From an uncultured Spirochaetales bacterium (GTDB lineage: Bacteria > Spirochaetota > Spirochaetia > Sphaerochaetales > Sphaerochaetaceae): 64,000 bases of DNA. The stretch spans positions 1-64,000 of the forward strand of contig CALXKL010000017.1 in the NCBI GenBank assembly GCA_944388965.1. The letters run 5' to 3'. The stretch's first letter is position 1. Each line of letters begins with the position of its first letter. Made by a program: the position numbers and the translations under genes. Positions 1 to 8,814 of this stretch are shown here, piece by piece. A model generated the notes under the pieces. It ran no database searches and had not been told where the DNA came from. It saw only the letters and a list, made by a program, of their open reading frames with translations.

Positions 1-186
1 TCATCTGTCCCTTCTCCTTCTGTTACCTCCTTTGGCTCTGTGGTACAGAAGGTGTTACCTAAATCGGGTTCAGATCAGATTACTGGTGCTTTTAAGCTGG
101 AATATTCGAATATTCAGCATTGTTACAGATTAAGCAACTTTTGACCTGATTCGAAAGGAATTCTGCTGGAATAGTAAAACAGCCTA
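1..186 (-). other. Left-edge gap with a possible start of the next gene
   Basis: Short stretch downstream of the flippase gene. On the minus strand a purine-rich AAGGAGAAGGGACAG sits just before an ATG at 4-2, so a gene may begin here and run off the left edge. Only the start codon would lie inside the window, so no product can be named. The open frames inside the gap are short and carry no recognisable signal. Confidence 0.3.
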
Positions 187-1587
187 TTAATGACGGGAAA
201 CCTCTCTGGACTCCCTCCGAACAGAAAGGATATCCACAGCAAGATAAATTGCATACGCAAACAGATAAATGAAAAAACCTGTCTTAAGATCAAACAGATT
301 TGCAGAAACAAAGAAAGCGCTAGCTAATATGACATCGGCAAGAACTTCCTTTTTTAGAGAGATTCCAATCAACTTTCCGACAATATTCTCAGACGCAATG
401 GAAATCAATGCAATGGCGGCTACAACAGCGATAAGGACAAGAATCATGTTATCCAAGACGAATGCTGATAGGGCATAAAGACAGATTGCAATCACCGCAA
501 ACAGGATGTTAACAAACAACATTGTCTGCTCTTTCCTGTACGCCTTGAGATAGTTGTTAGTAAGAAGATTGATCCTAGCAGAAAACACAATATAAGGAAG
601 AAGAATTCCCCAACATGACAGGCTGGGTAGATAGGAAGGCAACCACAACGCCAATATGAAATAACCAGGGAAATACAGCAGAAGCACACCAAAGAGGAAA
701 CGTGATGATATCCGCCTCAAGCCAACATAGAAGTCAGAATACTCACTCTTATCCATTCTTTTCAATGACGGAAATAGAACTACACTGATTGCAGAAATAA
801 AAGTTAAAAACAATGAGGATAGGCTGAATGCAAATGATATCTGACCGAAGACAAGCGTGCCCCAATGCCACTGTATCATCATCTTCGCACTGCTTATCAG
901 CAACATGGAAGAGAAATTGGCAAGCATCAGCTTGGCTCCAGCAAGAAAGCTCTCCTTTATATCCGTCAAAGCATATCCAAACGATTCAGGCTTGCCGAAA
1001 AACGCTTCCTTGCACATGCACATGCAATAAATTATTGCAAACAAATCACTTGCAAGGTCAACCAAGCAGAAAAGTTCAAATCTCTCGAATCTGCTAACCA
1101 GTGCGGCAACGACAAGGCCCCCAAATACAACCCTATGCATCACGACTAGGCGTGCATATCTGGAAATCTGATTGGTTATCTGCAGGAGAAAAGAAGAATA
1201 CGCGAAAATGTTTTTACTGATCAGCCCAATTGCTACCATGGAAAAGATTCTTCTGTTTTCAGAAGAATCAAAACCGATTGAAAATAGTAAGAGGAGAATA
1301 GAAAGCAGACTTTCCAAGCACAACAGGAAAAAGAAATGCGCGCTGACACGCCCCTTGTCCAACTTGTCATAGTCATATTGCGAGAATCGCAGAACCATAC
1401 CATCAAGAATGCCAAAATGAAAAACGCCAGCATAACCAACATACAGTACATAGGTCTGCCAATATGCATATTGAATCTCAGGGATGAACTTGGGAACAAT
1501 CAATCCTGTTATAAAGCTGACAGCTAATGATATGACCTGTGCTGAAACCGAATATAGGATGTTCCTTTTCGCAAGATTTGCCGACAT
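187..1587 (-). CDS. Wzx-type polysaccharide flippase (MATE/MOP superfamily)
   Basis: A 466-residue, strongly hydrophobic protein with about 12-14 predicted membrane segments, the usual size of Wzx/RfbX O-unit and capsule-unit flippases. Members carry lipid-linked repeat units across the cytoplasmic membrane. It starts with NLAKRNILYSVSAQVI, the usual entry into the first helix, and has the few charged loops expected. Its ATG overlaps the stop codon of the rhamnose reductase gene, so it is translationally coupled as the last complete gene of the polysaccharide locus. With the EpsG-like polymerase upstream it suggests Wzx/Wzy-type assembly. The family assignment is firm; which glycan it moves is inferred from the neighbours. 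Confidence 0.85.
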   Translation of the reverse strand: MSANLAKRNILYSVSAQVISLAVSFITGLIVPKFIPEIQYAYWQTYVLYVGYAGVFHFGILDGMVLRFSQYDYDKLDKGRVSAHFFFLLCLESLLSILLLLFSIGFDSSENRRIFSMVAIGLISKNIFAYSSFLLQITNQISRYARLVVMHRVVFGGLVVAALVSRFERFELFCLVDLASDLFAIIYCMCMCKEAFFGKPESFGYALTDIKESFLAGAKLMLANFSSMLLISSAKMMIQWHWGTLVFGQISFAFSLSSLFLTFISAISVVLFPSLKRMDKSEYSDFYVGLRRISSRFLFGVLLLYFPGYFILALWLPSYLPSLSCWGILLPYIVFSARINLLTNNYLKAYRKEQTMLFVNILFAVIAICLYALSAFVLDNMILVLIAVVAAIALISIASENIVGKLIGISLKKEVLADVILASAFFVSANLFDLKTGFFIYLFAYAIYLAVDILSVRRESREVSRH

Positions 1588-2483
1588 CAGCCCTCTTTTC
1601 CCAATCCAATAAGATATCTCTTCAGCGCATCCTTCCAGTCAGGAAGAGGAGTGAATCCGTTCTTCACCAGCTTCGACTTGTCCAGCCTGCTGTTGAAAGG
1701 TCGCTTCGCCTTCGACAGCCCATACTCCGCCGTCGATACGGGAATCACCTTCACATCCCTACCTGCCTGCCTGAATATCTCCACGGCGAAGTCGTACCAC
1801 GAGATGTATCCGCCTTCGTTGGTCGCATGATAGTAGCCGTATCTATTGGAAAGGATCATGTCCACCAGAAGCCTTGCAAGATCCAGGGTGTATGTGGGCG
1901 TTCCTATCTGGTCGTCCACCACCCTCAGCTCATTATGGGTCTCGGACAGCCTAAGCATCGTCTTGATGAAGTTGTTTCCATTCGCTCCGAACACCCAGGC
2001 TATCCTGACGATGAAGTACCTCTCCAGAATCGAGGAGACGGCAAGCTCCCCTTCCATCTTCGTCTGTCCATAGTGGTTCAGAGGTGCATAGTCCATGCAG
2101 TCCGGTTGCCAGGGGTCACTCCCCTGTCCGTCGAACACATAGTCGGTGCTGATGTACATCATCACCGAGTCCAGATCCTTGCACACCCTGGCGATGTTTT
2201 CGGTTCCCACCGCATTGATCAGATGCACCTTCTCCCTGTTCGCCTCGTCCTCGGCGGCATCCACCGCGGTCCATGCGGCACAGTGGATCACTGCATCCGG
2301 CGAGACATCAGTCAGCACTCTTCTGACGGCATCTGGATCGGTTATGTCCAGCTGTCGATATGCATAGGGTGTGTCGAGCGTCTCGTGGATGTCGCTACCG
2401 ACGGCCTCGATGCCTCTTCCGGCAAGCTCGTCCATAACGTCATGTCCGAGCTGTCCTCCGACTCCGGTGACGAACACCTTCAT
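1587..2483 (-). CDS. rfbD: dTDP-4-dehydrorhamnose reductase
   Basis: Last step of dTDP-L-rhamnose synthesis: reduces dTDP-4-keto-L-rhamnose with NAD(P)H. The 298-residue protein has the Rossmann start VFVTGVGGQLGHDV, the STDYVFDG segment and a YGQTKMEGE active-site YxxxK, all typical of RfbD. The start was placed at the ATG at 2483, which gives MKVFVTG and overlaps the end of rfbB by four bases; a longer upstream frame would add 31 residues absent from the family. Gene order on the strand is rfbA, rfbC, rfbB, rfbD. Confidence 0.95.
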   Translation of the reverse strand: MKVFVTGVGGQLGHDVMDELAGRGIEAVGSDIHETLDTPYAYRQLDITDPDAVRRVLTDVSPDAVIHCAAWTAVDAAEDEANREKVHLINAVGTENIARVCKDLDSVMMYISTDYVFDGQGSDPWQPDCMDYAPLNHYGQTKMEGELAVSSILERYFIVRIAWVFGANGNNFIKTMLRLSETHNELRVVDDQIGTPTYTLDLARLLVDMILSNRYGYYHATNEGGYISWYDFAVEIFRQAGRDVKVIPVSTAEYGLSKAKRPFNSRLDKSKLVKNGFTPLPDWKDALKRYLIGLGKEG

Positions 2484-3508
2484 GCCTTCACCTTCCCCGA
2501 GTACATCCTGTCGTAGTAGTTCATGTACTCTCCGGAGATGATCGGTCTCCACCAGCTCTCGTTCTCCAGATACCACCTTATTGTCTTGACTATTCCGTCA
2601 CGGAACATGGTCTCGGGAAGCCACCCGAGCTCGCTGTGCATCTTCGCCGGGTCTATCGCATACCTCAGGTCATGCCCCTTCCTGTCGGCGACATATGTGA
2701 TCAGGCTCTCCGGCTTCCCCAGCTCCTCCAGGACGAGCCTCACTATGTCGATGTTCCTCATCTCGTTGTGCCCGCCTATGTTGTACACCTGGCCGACACG
2801 CCCCTTGTGGATGATCAGGTCTATCGCCTTGCAGTGGTCCTCCACATACAGCCAGTCCCTCACGTTCTCACCCCTGCCGTATACGGGAAGAGGCCTGTCG
2901 GACAGCGCGTTGATGATCATCAGCGGTATCAGCTTCTCCGGGAACTGGTAGGGCCCGTAGTTGTTCGAGCACCTCGATATCGTCACCGGAAGCCCATAGG
3001 TCCTGTGGTATGCAAGCACAAGAAGGTCCGCCCCAGCCTTGGAGGACGAATACGGACTGGACGTATGCAGCGGAGTGTCCTCCGTGAAGAACAGGTCCGG
3101 CCTGTCCAGGGGAAGGTCGCCGTACACCTCGTCGGTGGACACCTGATGGAACCTCTTCACGCCGCACCTCCTGGATGCATCCATCAGCACAGACGTGCCT
3201 ATGATGTTCGTGCGCAGGAATATCTCGGGGTCCTCTATGCTCCTGTCCACATGGCTCTCCGCGGCGAAGTTCACAACGACATCCGGCCTCTCCTCCTCGA
3301 AGAGGGAGTAGACGAGATCCCTATCGGCGATGTCGCCCTTCACGAAGCGGAAGCCCCCGGCATCCAGCACGCTCTCAAGCGTGGACAGGTTGCCTGCATA
3401 CGTGAGTGCATCCAGGCACACGATCCTGTCCTCGGGGTGCGCCTCCATCATGTGGAAGATGAAGTTCGATCCTATGAAGCCGGCTCCTCCGGTCACGAGA
3501 ATGGTCAT
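2480..3508 (-). CDS. rfbB: dTDP-glucose 4,6-dehydratase
   Basis: Second step of dTDP-rhamnose synthesis: converts dTDP-glucose to dTDP-4-keto-6-deoxyglucose. 342 residues in an extended SDR fold. It shows the NAD-binding TGGAGFIGSNF at the start, the HVDRSIEDP and STDEVYGDL motifs of the active site, and YSSSKAGAD with the catalytic YxxxK. Start chosen at 3508 (MTILVTGG), which overlaps the rfbC stop by four bases; the longer frame upstream would add 32 residues that do not look native. Confidence 0.96.
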   Translation of the reverse strand: MTILVTGGAGFIGSNFIFHMMEAHPEDRIVCLDALTYAGNLSTLESVLDAGGFRFVKGDIADRDLVYSLFEEERPDVVVNFAAESHVDRSIEDPEIFLRTNIIGTSVLMDASRRCGVKRFHQVSTDEVYGDLPLDRPDLFFTEDTPLHTSSPYSSSKAGADLLVLAYHRTYGLPVTISRCSNNYGPYQFPEKLIPLMIINALSDRPLPVYGRGENVRDWLYVEDHCKAIDLIIHKGRVGQVYNIGGHNEMRNIDIVRLVLEELGKPESLITYVADRKGHDLRYAIDPAKMHSELGWLPETMFRDGIVKTIRWYLENESWWRPIISGEYMNYYDRMYSGKVKA

Positions 3509-4071
3509 ATCCGGTCTCCTTCGTATGTGAAATTGCAATCGCTGTCCTTCAGGAACGGCGAGGTGGTGTCCTTCTGGGATAGGATGGGGTTCTCGACTCC
3601 CCACTCCACACCGATATCCGGGTCGTTGAACCTTATGCCCCTGTCATGTTCCCTGCTGTACAGGTTGTCCACCTTGTACACAAACTCGACGTCATCAGTG
3701 AGCGTGACAAACCCGTGTCCGAAGCCTCTGGGTATGTAGAGCATTCTCCTGTTGTCAGCACTCAGCTCGACACCCACCCACTGTCTGTACGTCGGAGAGC
3801 CCTTCCTCAGGTCCACCGCCACATCCAGCACGGCACCACGTATGACCCTCACCAGCTTTGCCTGCGCCATGGGGCCGTTCTGGAAATGTATGCCTCTCAG
3901 CGTGCCCTTCTCCTTCGTGTACGACTGGTTGTCCTGCACGAACACGGCATCTATGCCCAGCTCATGCAACACCTTCGTCGAGTATGTCTCCATGAACCAG
4001 CCCCTGTGGTCGCCGAACACCTCCGGCTCCAGGATGCATACGCCTTCAAGCTTCGTATCGATCCTCTTCAT
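3505..4071 (-). CDS. rfbC: dTDP-4-dehydrorhamnose 3,5-epimerase
   Basis: Third enzyme of the dTDP-rhamnose pathway, a small cupin-fold epimerase of 188 residues. Family motifs seen are DHRGWFMETY near the start, QDNQSYTKEKGTLRGIHFQ with the catalytic His, and IPRGFGHGFVTL. Two bases separate its start from the rfbA stop and its end overlaps rfbB, so the four rfb genes form one tight unit. Length and motifs are normal for the family. Confidence 0.96.
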   Translation of the reverse strand: MKRIDTKLEGVCILEPEVFGDHRGWFMETYSTKVLHELGIDAVFVQDNQSYTKEKGTLRGIHFQNGPMAQAKLVRVIRGAVLDVAVDLRKGSPTYRQWVGVELSADNRRMLYIPRGFGHGFVTLTDDVEFVYKVDNLYSREHDRGIRFNDPDIGVEWGVENPILSQKDTTSPFLKDSDCNFTYEGDRI

Positions 4072-4073
4072 CT

Positions 4074-4958
4074 TCAGTACCTCACCTTGCCTTCGACGAC
4101 CGTCCTCAGATACTCCCCGTACGGCGACTTGCCATACAGCGCGGCGCTCTCGAGCAGACGCTCCTCGTCTATCCAGCCGTGCCTGTATGCTATCTCCTCG
4201 GGCGAGGAGATCATCATGCCCTGTCTCAGCTCGACCATCCTCACGTAGTCAGATGCATCCAGCAGGCTGTCCATCGTCCCCGTATCCAGCCATGCGAAGC
4301 CCCTTCCAAGAAGCTTCACGTCCAGAAGCCCCTCGTCGAGGTACATCTGGTTGAGGGTGGTTATCTCGAGCTCCCCTCTTGCAGAAGGCTTCACATTGTC
4401 CGCCATGGCGGATACGCCTGCCGGATAGAAGTACAGACCGGTGACCGCATAGCTGCTCTTGGGTTCCACCGGCTTCTCCTCTATGGAGATGACCTTCTCG
4501 TCCTCGTCGAACTCCACCACGCCGAACCTCTCCGGATCCTTCACGTAGTAGCCGAACACCGTGGCTCTACCGTTCTCCGCATTCGCCTTCGCAGAGCGGA
4601 GTATCGTTCCGAACCCGTTGCCGTAGAAGATGTTGTCTCCAAGTATCATCGCACAGGAATCGTCCCCGATGAACCCACGGCCTATGATGAAAGCCTGGGC
4701 AAGTCCGTCCGGAGACGGCTGTACTGCATACTCGAGATGGATACCGAACTGGCTCCCATCTCCAAGCAGGTCCTCAAAGCGCGGAGTGTCCTCCGGCGTC
4801 GAGATGATCAGGATCTCGTCGATTCCTGCAAGCATCAGCGTCGAGAGCGGATAGTACACCATGGGTTTGTCGTACACCGGCAGCAGCTGCTTCGATGTCA
4901 CCCGCGTCAACGGATATAGTCTGGTGCCGGCTCCGCCGGCAAGGATGATTCCCTTCAC
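4074..4958 (-). CDS. rfbA: Glucose-1-phosphate thymidylyltransferase
   Basis: First enzyme of dTDP-rhamnose synthesis: joins glucose-1-phosphate and dTTP to make dTDP-glucose. 294 residues, a standard length. The nucleotide-binding loop [20 protein letters not shown], the [18 protein letters not shown] segment and LGDNIFYG are typical of RfbA/RmlA. It is the first rfb gene on the strand. Directly upstream (towards 4971) base composition drops sharply to AT-rich, so a boundary between two sources of DNA probably lies here. Confidence 0.97.
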   Translation of the reverse strand: MKGIILAGGAGTRLYPLTRVTSKQLLPVYDKPMVYYPLSTLMLAGIDEILIISTPEDTPRFEDLLGDGSQFGIHLEYAVQPSPDGLAQAFIIGRGFIGDDSCAMILGDNIFYGNGFGTILRSAKANAENGRATVFGYYVKDPERFGVVEFDEDEKVISIEEKPVEPKSSYAVTGLYFYPAGVSAMADNVKPSARGELEITTLNQMYLDEGLLDVKLLGRGFAWLDTGTMDSLLDASDYVRMVELRQGMMISSPEEIAYRHGWIDEERLLESAALYGKSPYGEYLRTVVEGKVRY

Positions 4959-4970
4959 TTGTCTAACCCA

Positions 4971-5589
4971 TCAGTTTTTCAGAGGCAACCATGATAAATC
5001 TGATTCCTCTGGATTCCTATAAAACTTATTGAGGTTAAGCTCAATAAAACTCTTATCAATCCTCGAATAATCTATTTTCATCAACCGAGCGATTGTACCT
5101 TGTGAGAATCTATACTTAATGTGCCTTGCAGGCACCCCCCCCCCAGACTGCATAAGGAGGAACATCATGAGTAACCACAGCGCCAGTTGCGATTATCGCC
5201 CCCTGCCCGATGTGAACCCCAGACATGATTCTGACATCATTACCAATCCATACATCGTCATCAACAACAATATCACCTTTCGATATTGCCTCTGGTTTGT
5301 GATCAATCAGTTTTGCTTTGAAAGGATATGTGGATATAAAGTCAGAATGGTGCTCATTATTGAGAACAAATGTGACATCGTTTCCAATTGAACAGAAGTG
5401 GCCAATCTTCAGATGTGATATGGAATTAGATGAAGAAACATTGATTGCACCATATGTATAATTTCCAACCTCAACCAATGAAAAATCGAACATTTTGTTG
5501 ATAATTGTGAAATTATTCTTGTTCAACATGCGCCAGGACTTTTTCGCCCTTATTGTTCTCATTTGTCTCATGAAATAACCAGCGATCAT
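4971..5589 (-). CDS. CatB/LbH-type O-acetyltransferase, split by a G10 tract (probably phase-variable)
   Basis: A left-handed beta-helix acyltransferase of the CatB/xenobiotic acetyltransferase type, likely to add acetyl groups to the surface glycan. The first 149 residues are normal, with hexapeptide repeats such as VWIGNDVRIMSG, but at a run of ten G (C on the plus strand, 5135-5144) the frame is lost and translation ends at 5116 after 157 residues. The expected continuation, GVPARHIKYRFSQG, lies in the next frame and runs to a stop at 4971. Nine G (or twelve) would join the two parts into a protein of about 205 residues, the usual family size. As sequenced the gene is in an off frame. A sequencing indel is the alternative, but long G runs at such a spot are the hallmark of slipped-strand switching. 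Confidence 0.85.
5135..5144. repeat. Homopolymer C10 (G10 in the coding strand), slippage tract
   Basis: Ten consecutive C on the plus strand inside the acetyltransferase gene, at the codons for the conserved GGVPA turn. Loss of one base restores the full reading frame. Confidence 0.95.
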
Positions 5590-6497
5590 GAATTCCCCCT
5601 ACAAATTGCAATGAGATCTCCATACCAGGTCCTCCATGTAGGATAGTATGTCAAGCCACAAGAAAGGATAGACAGCCACCGAGCCACCGATTTCTTTTCA
5701 AGAGCATTCAATCTCTTCGAAAGAAACTCCTTGCATCCATACAGACCCTTAATTTTATCAGAATCAAGATTCGAAGAAGATTTGTCCAACAATGAAGCAA
5801 CAAAATTAAGGTGTGATTTTGTGTCCTCAATACGCTTTTCCAGAAGATAACTTCTCTTCCCTGTGGCATTGAAGCCATGAATCCTATGCTCAATCAATGG
5901 CTCATCTACATATGCTAGTTTTCCAAAAAGCAGGAGCATTGCTTGTATGAATTGATCATGAGCCATAAGCGGATTCCACAACTCAAGATATTTTTCTACA
6001 AACTCTTTTTTTACAGCCATCGCGGCTCCGACTTGCTTAGTGTAGTAGAATTTTCTATCGAAGGTATATTTGTTTGAAATAACCTCGCCAGAAAAATGCC
6101 CATGAGTCAACGGTGTCCCAGACATATCTATATTTAAACACCCAGTCACCACCCCTTCCGCTTTAGTACAAAGCATAGCATCTAGCGACTTTTCTATCTT
6201 GGTTGGCATCCATATATCATCCTGATCACAAAAGAAAAGCACGTCGCCAGTAGCAATTTCCACCCCATGCATGAACGAAGCCTTCCAGCCCAGATTCTTC
6301 TCGTTTCGAATGCTTCTCATGAACGGATACTTTCTCACATACCCTTCGAAAATCTCTTGAGTAGCACCTCCATCTGTAGAACAATCATCAATCAGAAGTA
6401 CCTCATCAGGGCACATTGTCTGCTGAACAAGTGAATCAAGCTGGCACTCAAGAAATCGGCTGCCATTGTAAGCAGACAAAATGACACTTATCTTCAT
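5586..6497 (-). CDS. Family 2 glycosyltransferase
   Basis: A 303-residue GT-A fold glycosyltransferase acting on the cytoplasmic face, where it would add one sugar to the lipid-linked repeat unit. The N-terminus MKISVILSAYNGSRFLE and LLIDDCSTDGG are the GT2 nucleotide-sugar-binding motifs, followed by FFCDQDDIWMP, the DXD metal site. The C-terminal third resembles the rhamnosyltransferase-like branch (H-x(n)-GHRIHG type pattern, here IEHRIHGFNATG). Start taken at the ATG at 6497; the longer frame would add 33 hydrophobic residues that belong to the overlapping polymerase gene. Being close to the rfb genes, rhamnose is a plausible donor, but this is a guess. AT-rich like its neighbours. Confidence 0.88.
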   Translation of the reverse strand: MKISVILSAYNGSRFLECQLDSLVQQTMCPDEVLLIDDCSTDGGATQEIFEGYVRKYPFMRSIRNEKNLGWKASFMHGVEIATGDVLFFCDQDDIWMPTKIEKSLDAMLCTKAEGVVTGCLNIDMSGTPLTHGHFSGEVISNKYTFDRKFYYTKQVGAAMAVKKEFVEKYLELWNPLMAHDQFIQAMLLLFGKLAYVDEPLIEHRIHGFNATGKRSYLLEKRIEDTKSHLNFVASLLDKSSSNLDSDKIKGLYGCKEFLSKRLNALEKKSVARWLSILSCGLTYYPTWRTWYGDLIAICRGNS

Positions 6498-6499
6498 CG

Positions 6500-7600
6500 T
6501 CAAACTCCAAGAATCCAGTTGCTCGAAAAGAATGGCACAACAATCGAATCCCAGTGAAACGCATAAGTAGTGAAAAAACCAATGACTGTAGCCCAAAGGA
6601 ACATCAGTACCTTTATGAGAACTTTGGATTTACTTTGAAAGTACTCACTATAAGCCACAGAACAAGAAATAAACGGAATTAAACAAATATCTCTCGTTAG
6701 CCTATTAAGCGTTGATTGGAACCTGAAAAGGGGGAAGAAAAAAAAACCATACAGAGACACGAGTACAAAGAAACGCAAAATCTTTCTGCTCTGCAAATTT
6801 AAGCGTTTTGCCTTTCGATAGAGAACCATACATATCAAGGTGCCGCACACATGCTGAAACATTGGAACAAGATGTCCAAACCTAGTATGCGACCCAGTAT
6901 ATTCCAAGTAGAAGGATAATCCCAATAAATCAAGCATGCTAGACAACATACTGACCAAGGCTGACTGGCTAATGATCAAAGACAAGAAGCAGTATAACAA
7001 AATTAAAATTATACCAATCTGCAATAGAACCTTTTTCTGTGTTATCTTCGAGAAGATTACAAATGGTATAAAGACAATGAAAACAATGTGACAGCCACAA
7101 GCTAGAAGAACACAAATTATGTATTTGGTTTCATTGTTCTTCCCTTCATCAGGTTGCAGGAAAGCAAAACCTAAAAGGAGAAAGCACATTCCCAAGAAGT
7201 TATATGTCTGGGTACTATCCATCAGCAACAATGACAGTGCATAACAAATCAGAAGGAATAATGGCTTTTGAGTAAATTTAAGCATTGCCTTATATAAGAC
7301 AAAATAGCCTAAGGAATATATTGCCAAACGAAATCCATAGTATGAAACACCAGCAAGCTGAAATATATGGACCAGAATAAAATATAGGAATGCCCCTTCC
7401 TCAACACTTCCACTGTTATAATAGTTATTGATGTAATTTTTTATATCCGGGTTATCACTATTTCCTCCAACAAGAACTATAAACAGAAGCAGACATAACA
7501 ATGAGAAGAGCTTGTTCCATGTCAATTCAACGCAAGTGCCTCTGCCAACTTGTTTGCCCAAATACAAAGAAACCTGTTTCATTCTCATACTTATGGACAT
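6500..7600 (-). CDS. EpsG/Wzy-like polysaccharide polymerase
   Basis: A 366-residue integral membrane protein with about ten membrane helices. The sequence NSDNPDIKNYINNYYN after the first helix matches the (N/D)PDxxNYxxxY pattern of the EpsG family, which polymerises repeat units at the outer face of the inner membrane. It is the only polymerase candidate in the locus and sits between two glycosyltransferases. The gene has no clear ribosome-binding site; ATGs at 7600, 7588 and 7582 are all possible starts. A run of nine T in the coding strand (near 6740, encoding Phe residues) could also slip. Confidence 0.8.
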   Translation of the reverse strand: MSISMRMKQVSLYLGKQVGRGTCVELTWNKLFSLLCLLLFIVLVGGNSDNPDIKNYINNYYNSGSVEEGAFLYFILVHIFQLAGVSYYGFRLAIYSLGYFVLYKAMLKFTQKPLFLLICYALSLLLMDSTQTYNFLGMCFLLLGFAFLQPDEGKNNETKYIICVLLACGCHIVFIVFIPFVIFSKITQKKVLLQIGIILILLYCFLSLIISQSALVSMLSSMLDLLGLSFYLEYTGSHTRFGHLVPMFQHVCGTLICMVLYRKAKRLNLQSRKILRFFVLVSLYGFFFFPLFRFQSTLNRLTRDICLIPFISCSVAYSEYFQSKSKVLIKVLMFLWATVIGFFTTYAFHWDSIVVPFFSSNWILGV

Positions 7601-7640
7601 ACAATGGAAAAAAAGATTTGGGAACTCTTTGCAATACTAC

Positions 7641-8813
7641 TCAGCATAGGACCTGCCTCATAAATCTTACTCGCCTATCAGTCAATACATCAGCATCATA
7701 CTCATGACTCTTTTTAATATTTCTCTCAGCCTGCATAGTAGCAAAATCACCTTCATCAATAATCTTCTGGATAATCTTTGCGATGGTGTTGCAACTTCTT
7801 TTTGGGAAAAGAACTGATGCATCTAACAGCTCGGGGATACCGCCCACCCTGGTCCCAGCACAAGGGATGCCGCAACTCATGGCTTCAACTAGAGACCGCG
7901 GTAATCCTTCTGTAAGACTTGGCTGTATATACATATCCAATGATTTGTACCATTCAAAGACATTATCATGCTTTATATTTCCAACGAAAACAACTTGGCT
8001 CTCGACGCCAGCGGCAACCGCCATATTCTTTAGATAAGTCGAATCTCCCGGACCTGCAATCTGATATTCAATGCAATCAATCCCCTTCCTTTTCAATTTT
8101 CCAAGGGCTCTTATCACAAATTGTTGTCCTTTGTACTTAACATTGACAGCACCAGCAGTACCTATGACAAAGCGAGTACCGTTACTTTTGTCCTTTAATC
8201 TTAGTTCATCATCAACTTGTCTCTGATGTCTGAGCAACCTTACATTTGAGCAGTGTATAGATCTCCCTGATGTAGGATATCTTTGCTGAAGAAAATTCTC
8301 AGAAACATAAACGACATTTTCAGCTTTTTTTACTGTCTTCCGCATCTTGAGAAAAAATGGCACTGCCAAGACTTTCCCCTTGATTCCATGGTTCCAATAT
8401 GCATCAAATGTACACCCGACAACTTCAACAAGATTTTTCTTGCCTAATTCGTTCGCTATTCGTGTGGCGTAACAGATACCAGGCAATCTGTTTATTACAG
8501 CATCTGCAGCCTTAACTGCGTCATACAGCTTTTTCCGTGTTTCCCTTCTTTCTCTCAAACTAAAGAAATCGAAAACAGAAGCGAACCGATTTGGGATTGA
8601 AATAAAGTTGATACATTCTGGAAGTAAATTATACCTTTTCTCCATGGCTTTACGAGGATAGCAATTTGGCTCGGCCTTCATAACAACTGTTATTTCGGAA
8701 AAGACGGAAAGATAAACATCCCAGACTTCTTTTGTATACCCTCCACTAGTATATCGATTTCCTTCATCATCATAACGGATCTCCCCGCCAGAATGGATAA
8801 ATACCAATTTCAT
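7641..8813 (-). CDS. Family 4 glycosyltransferase
   Basis: A 390-residue GT-B fold enzyme of the GT4/GT1 group. The C-terminal domain carries FVIGTAGAVNVKYKGQQ, the donor-binding start of the second Rossmann domain, and QPSLTEGLPRSLVEAMSCG, the E-x7-E motif that binds the nucleotide sugar. It would transfer a sugar to the growing lipid-linked unit in the cytoplasm. It starts one base after the ATP-grasp gene stop, so the two are coupled. The acceptor and donor cannot be read from the sequence. Confidence 0.87.
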   Translation of the reverse strand: MKLVFIHSGGEIRYDDEGNRYTSGGYTKEVWDVYLSVFSEITVVMKAEPNCYPRKAMEKRYNLLPECINFISIPNRFASVFDFFSLRERRETRKKLYDAVKAADAVINRLPGICYATRIANELGKKNLVEVVGCTFDAYWNHGIKGKVLAVPFFLKMRKTVKKAENVVYVSENFLQQRYPTSGRSIHCSNVRLLRHQRQVDDELRLKDKSNGTRFVIGTAGAVNVKYKGQQFVIRALGKLKRKGIDCIEYQIAGPGDSTYLKNMAVAAGVESQVVFVGNIKHDNVFEWYKSLDMYIQPSLTEGLPRSLVEAMSCGIPCAGTRVGGIPELLDASVLFPKRSCNTIAKIIQKIIDEGDFATMQAERNIKKSHEYDADVLTDRRVRFMRQVLC

Positions 8814-8814
8814 T

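Noticed and set aside
2636-3739. Long plus-strand open frame of 367 codons
   Set aside because: It mirrors rfbB and rfbC on the other strand, has no motif or ribosome-binding site, and its residues are the reverse shadow of real codons.
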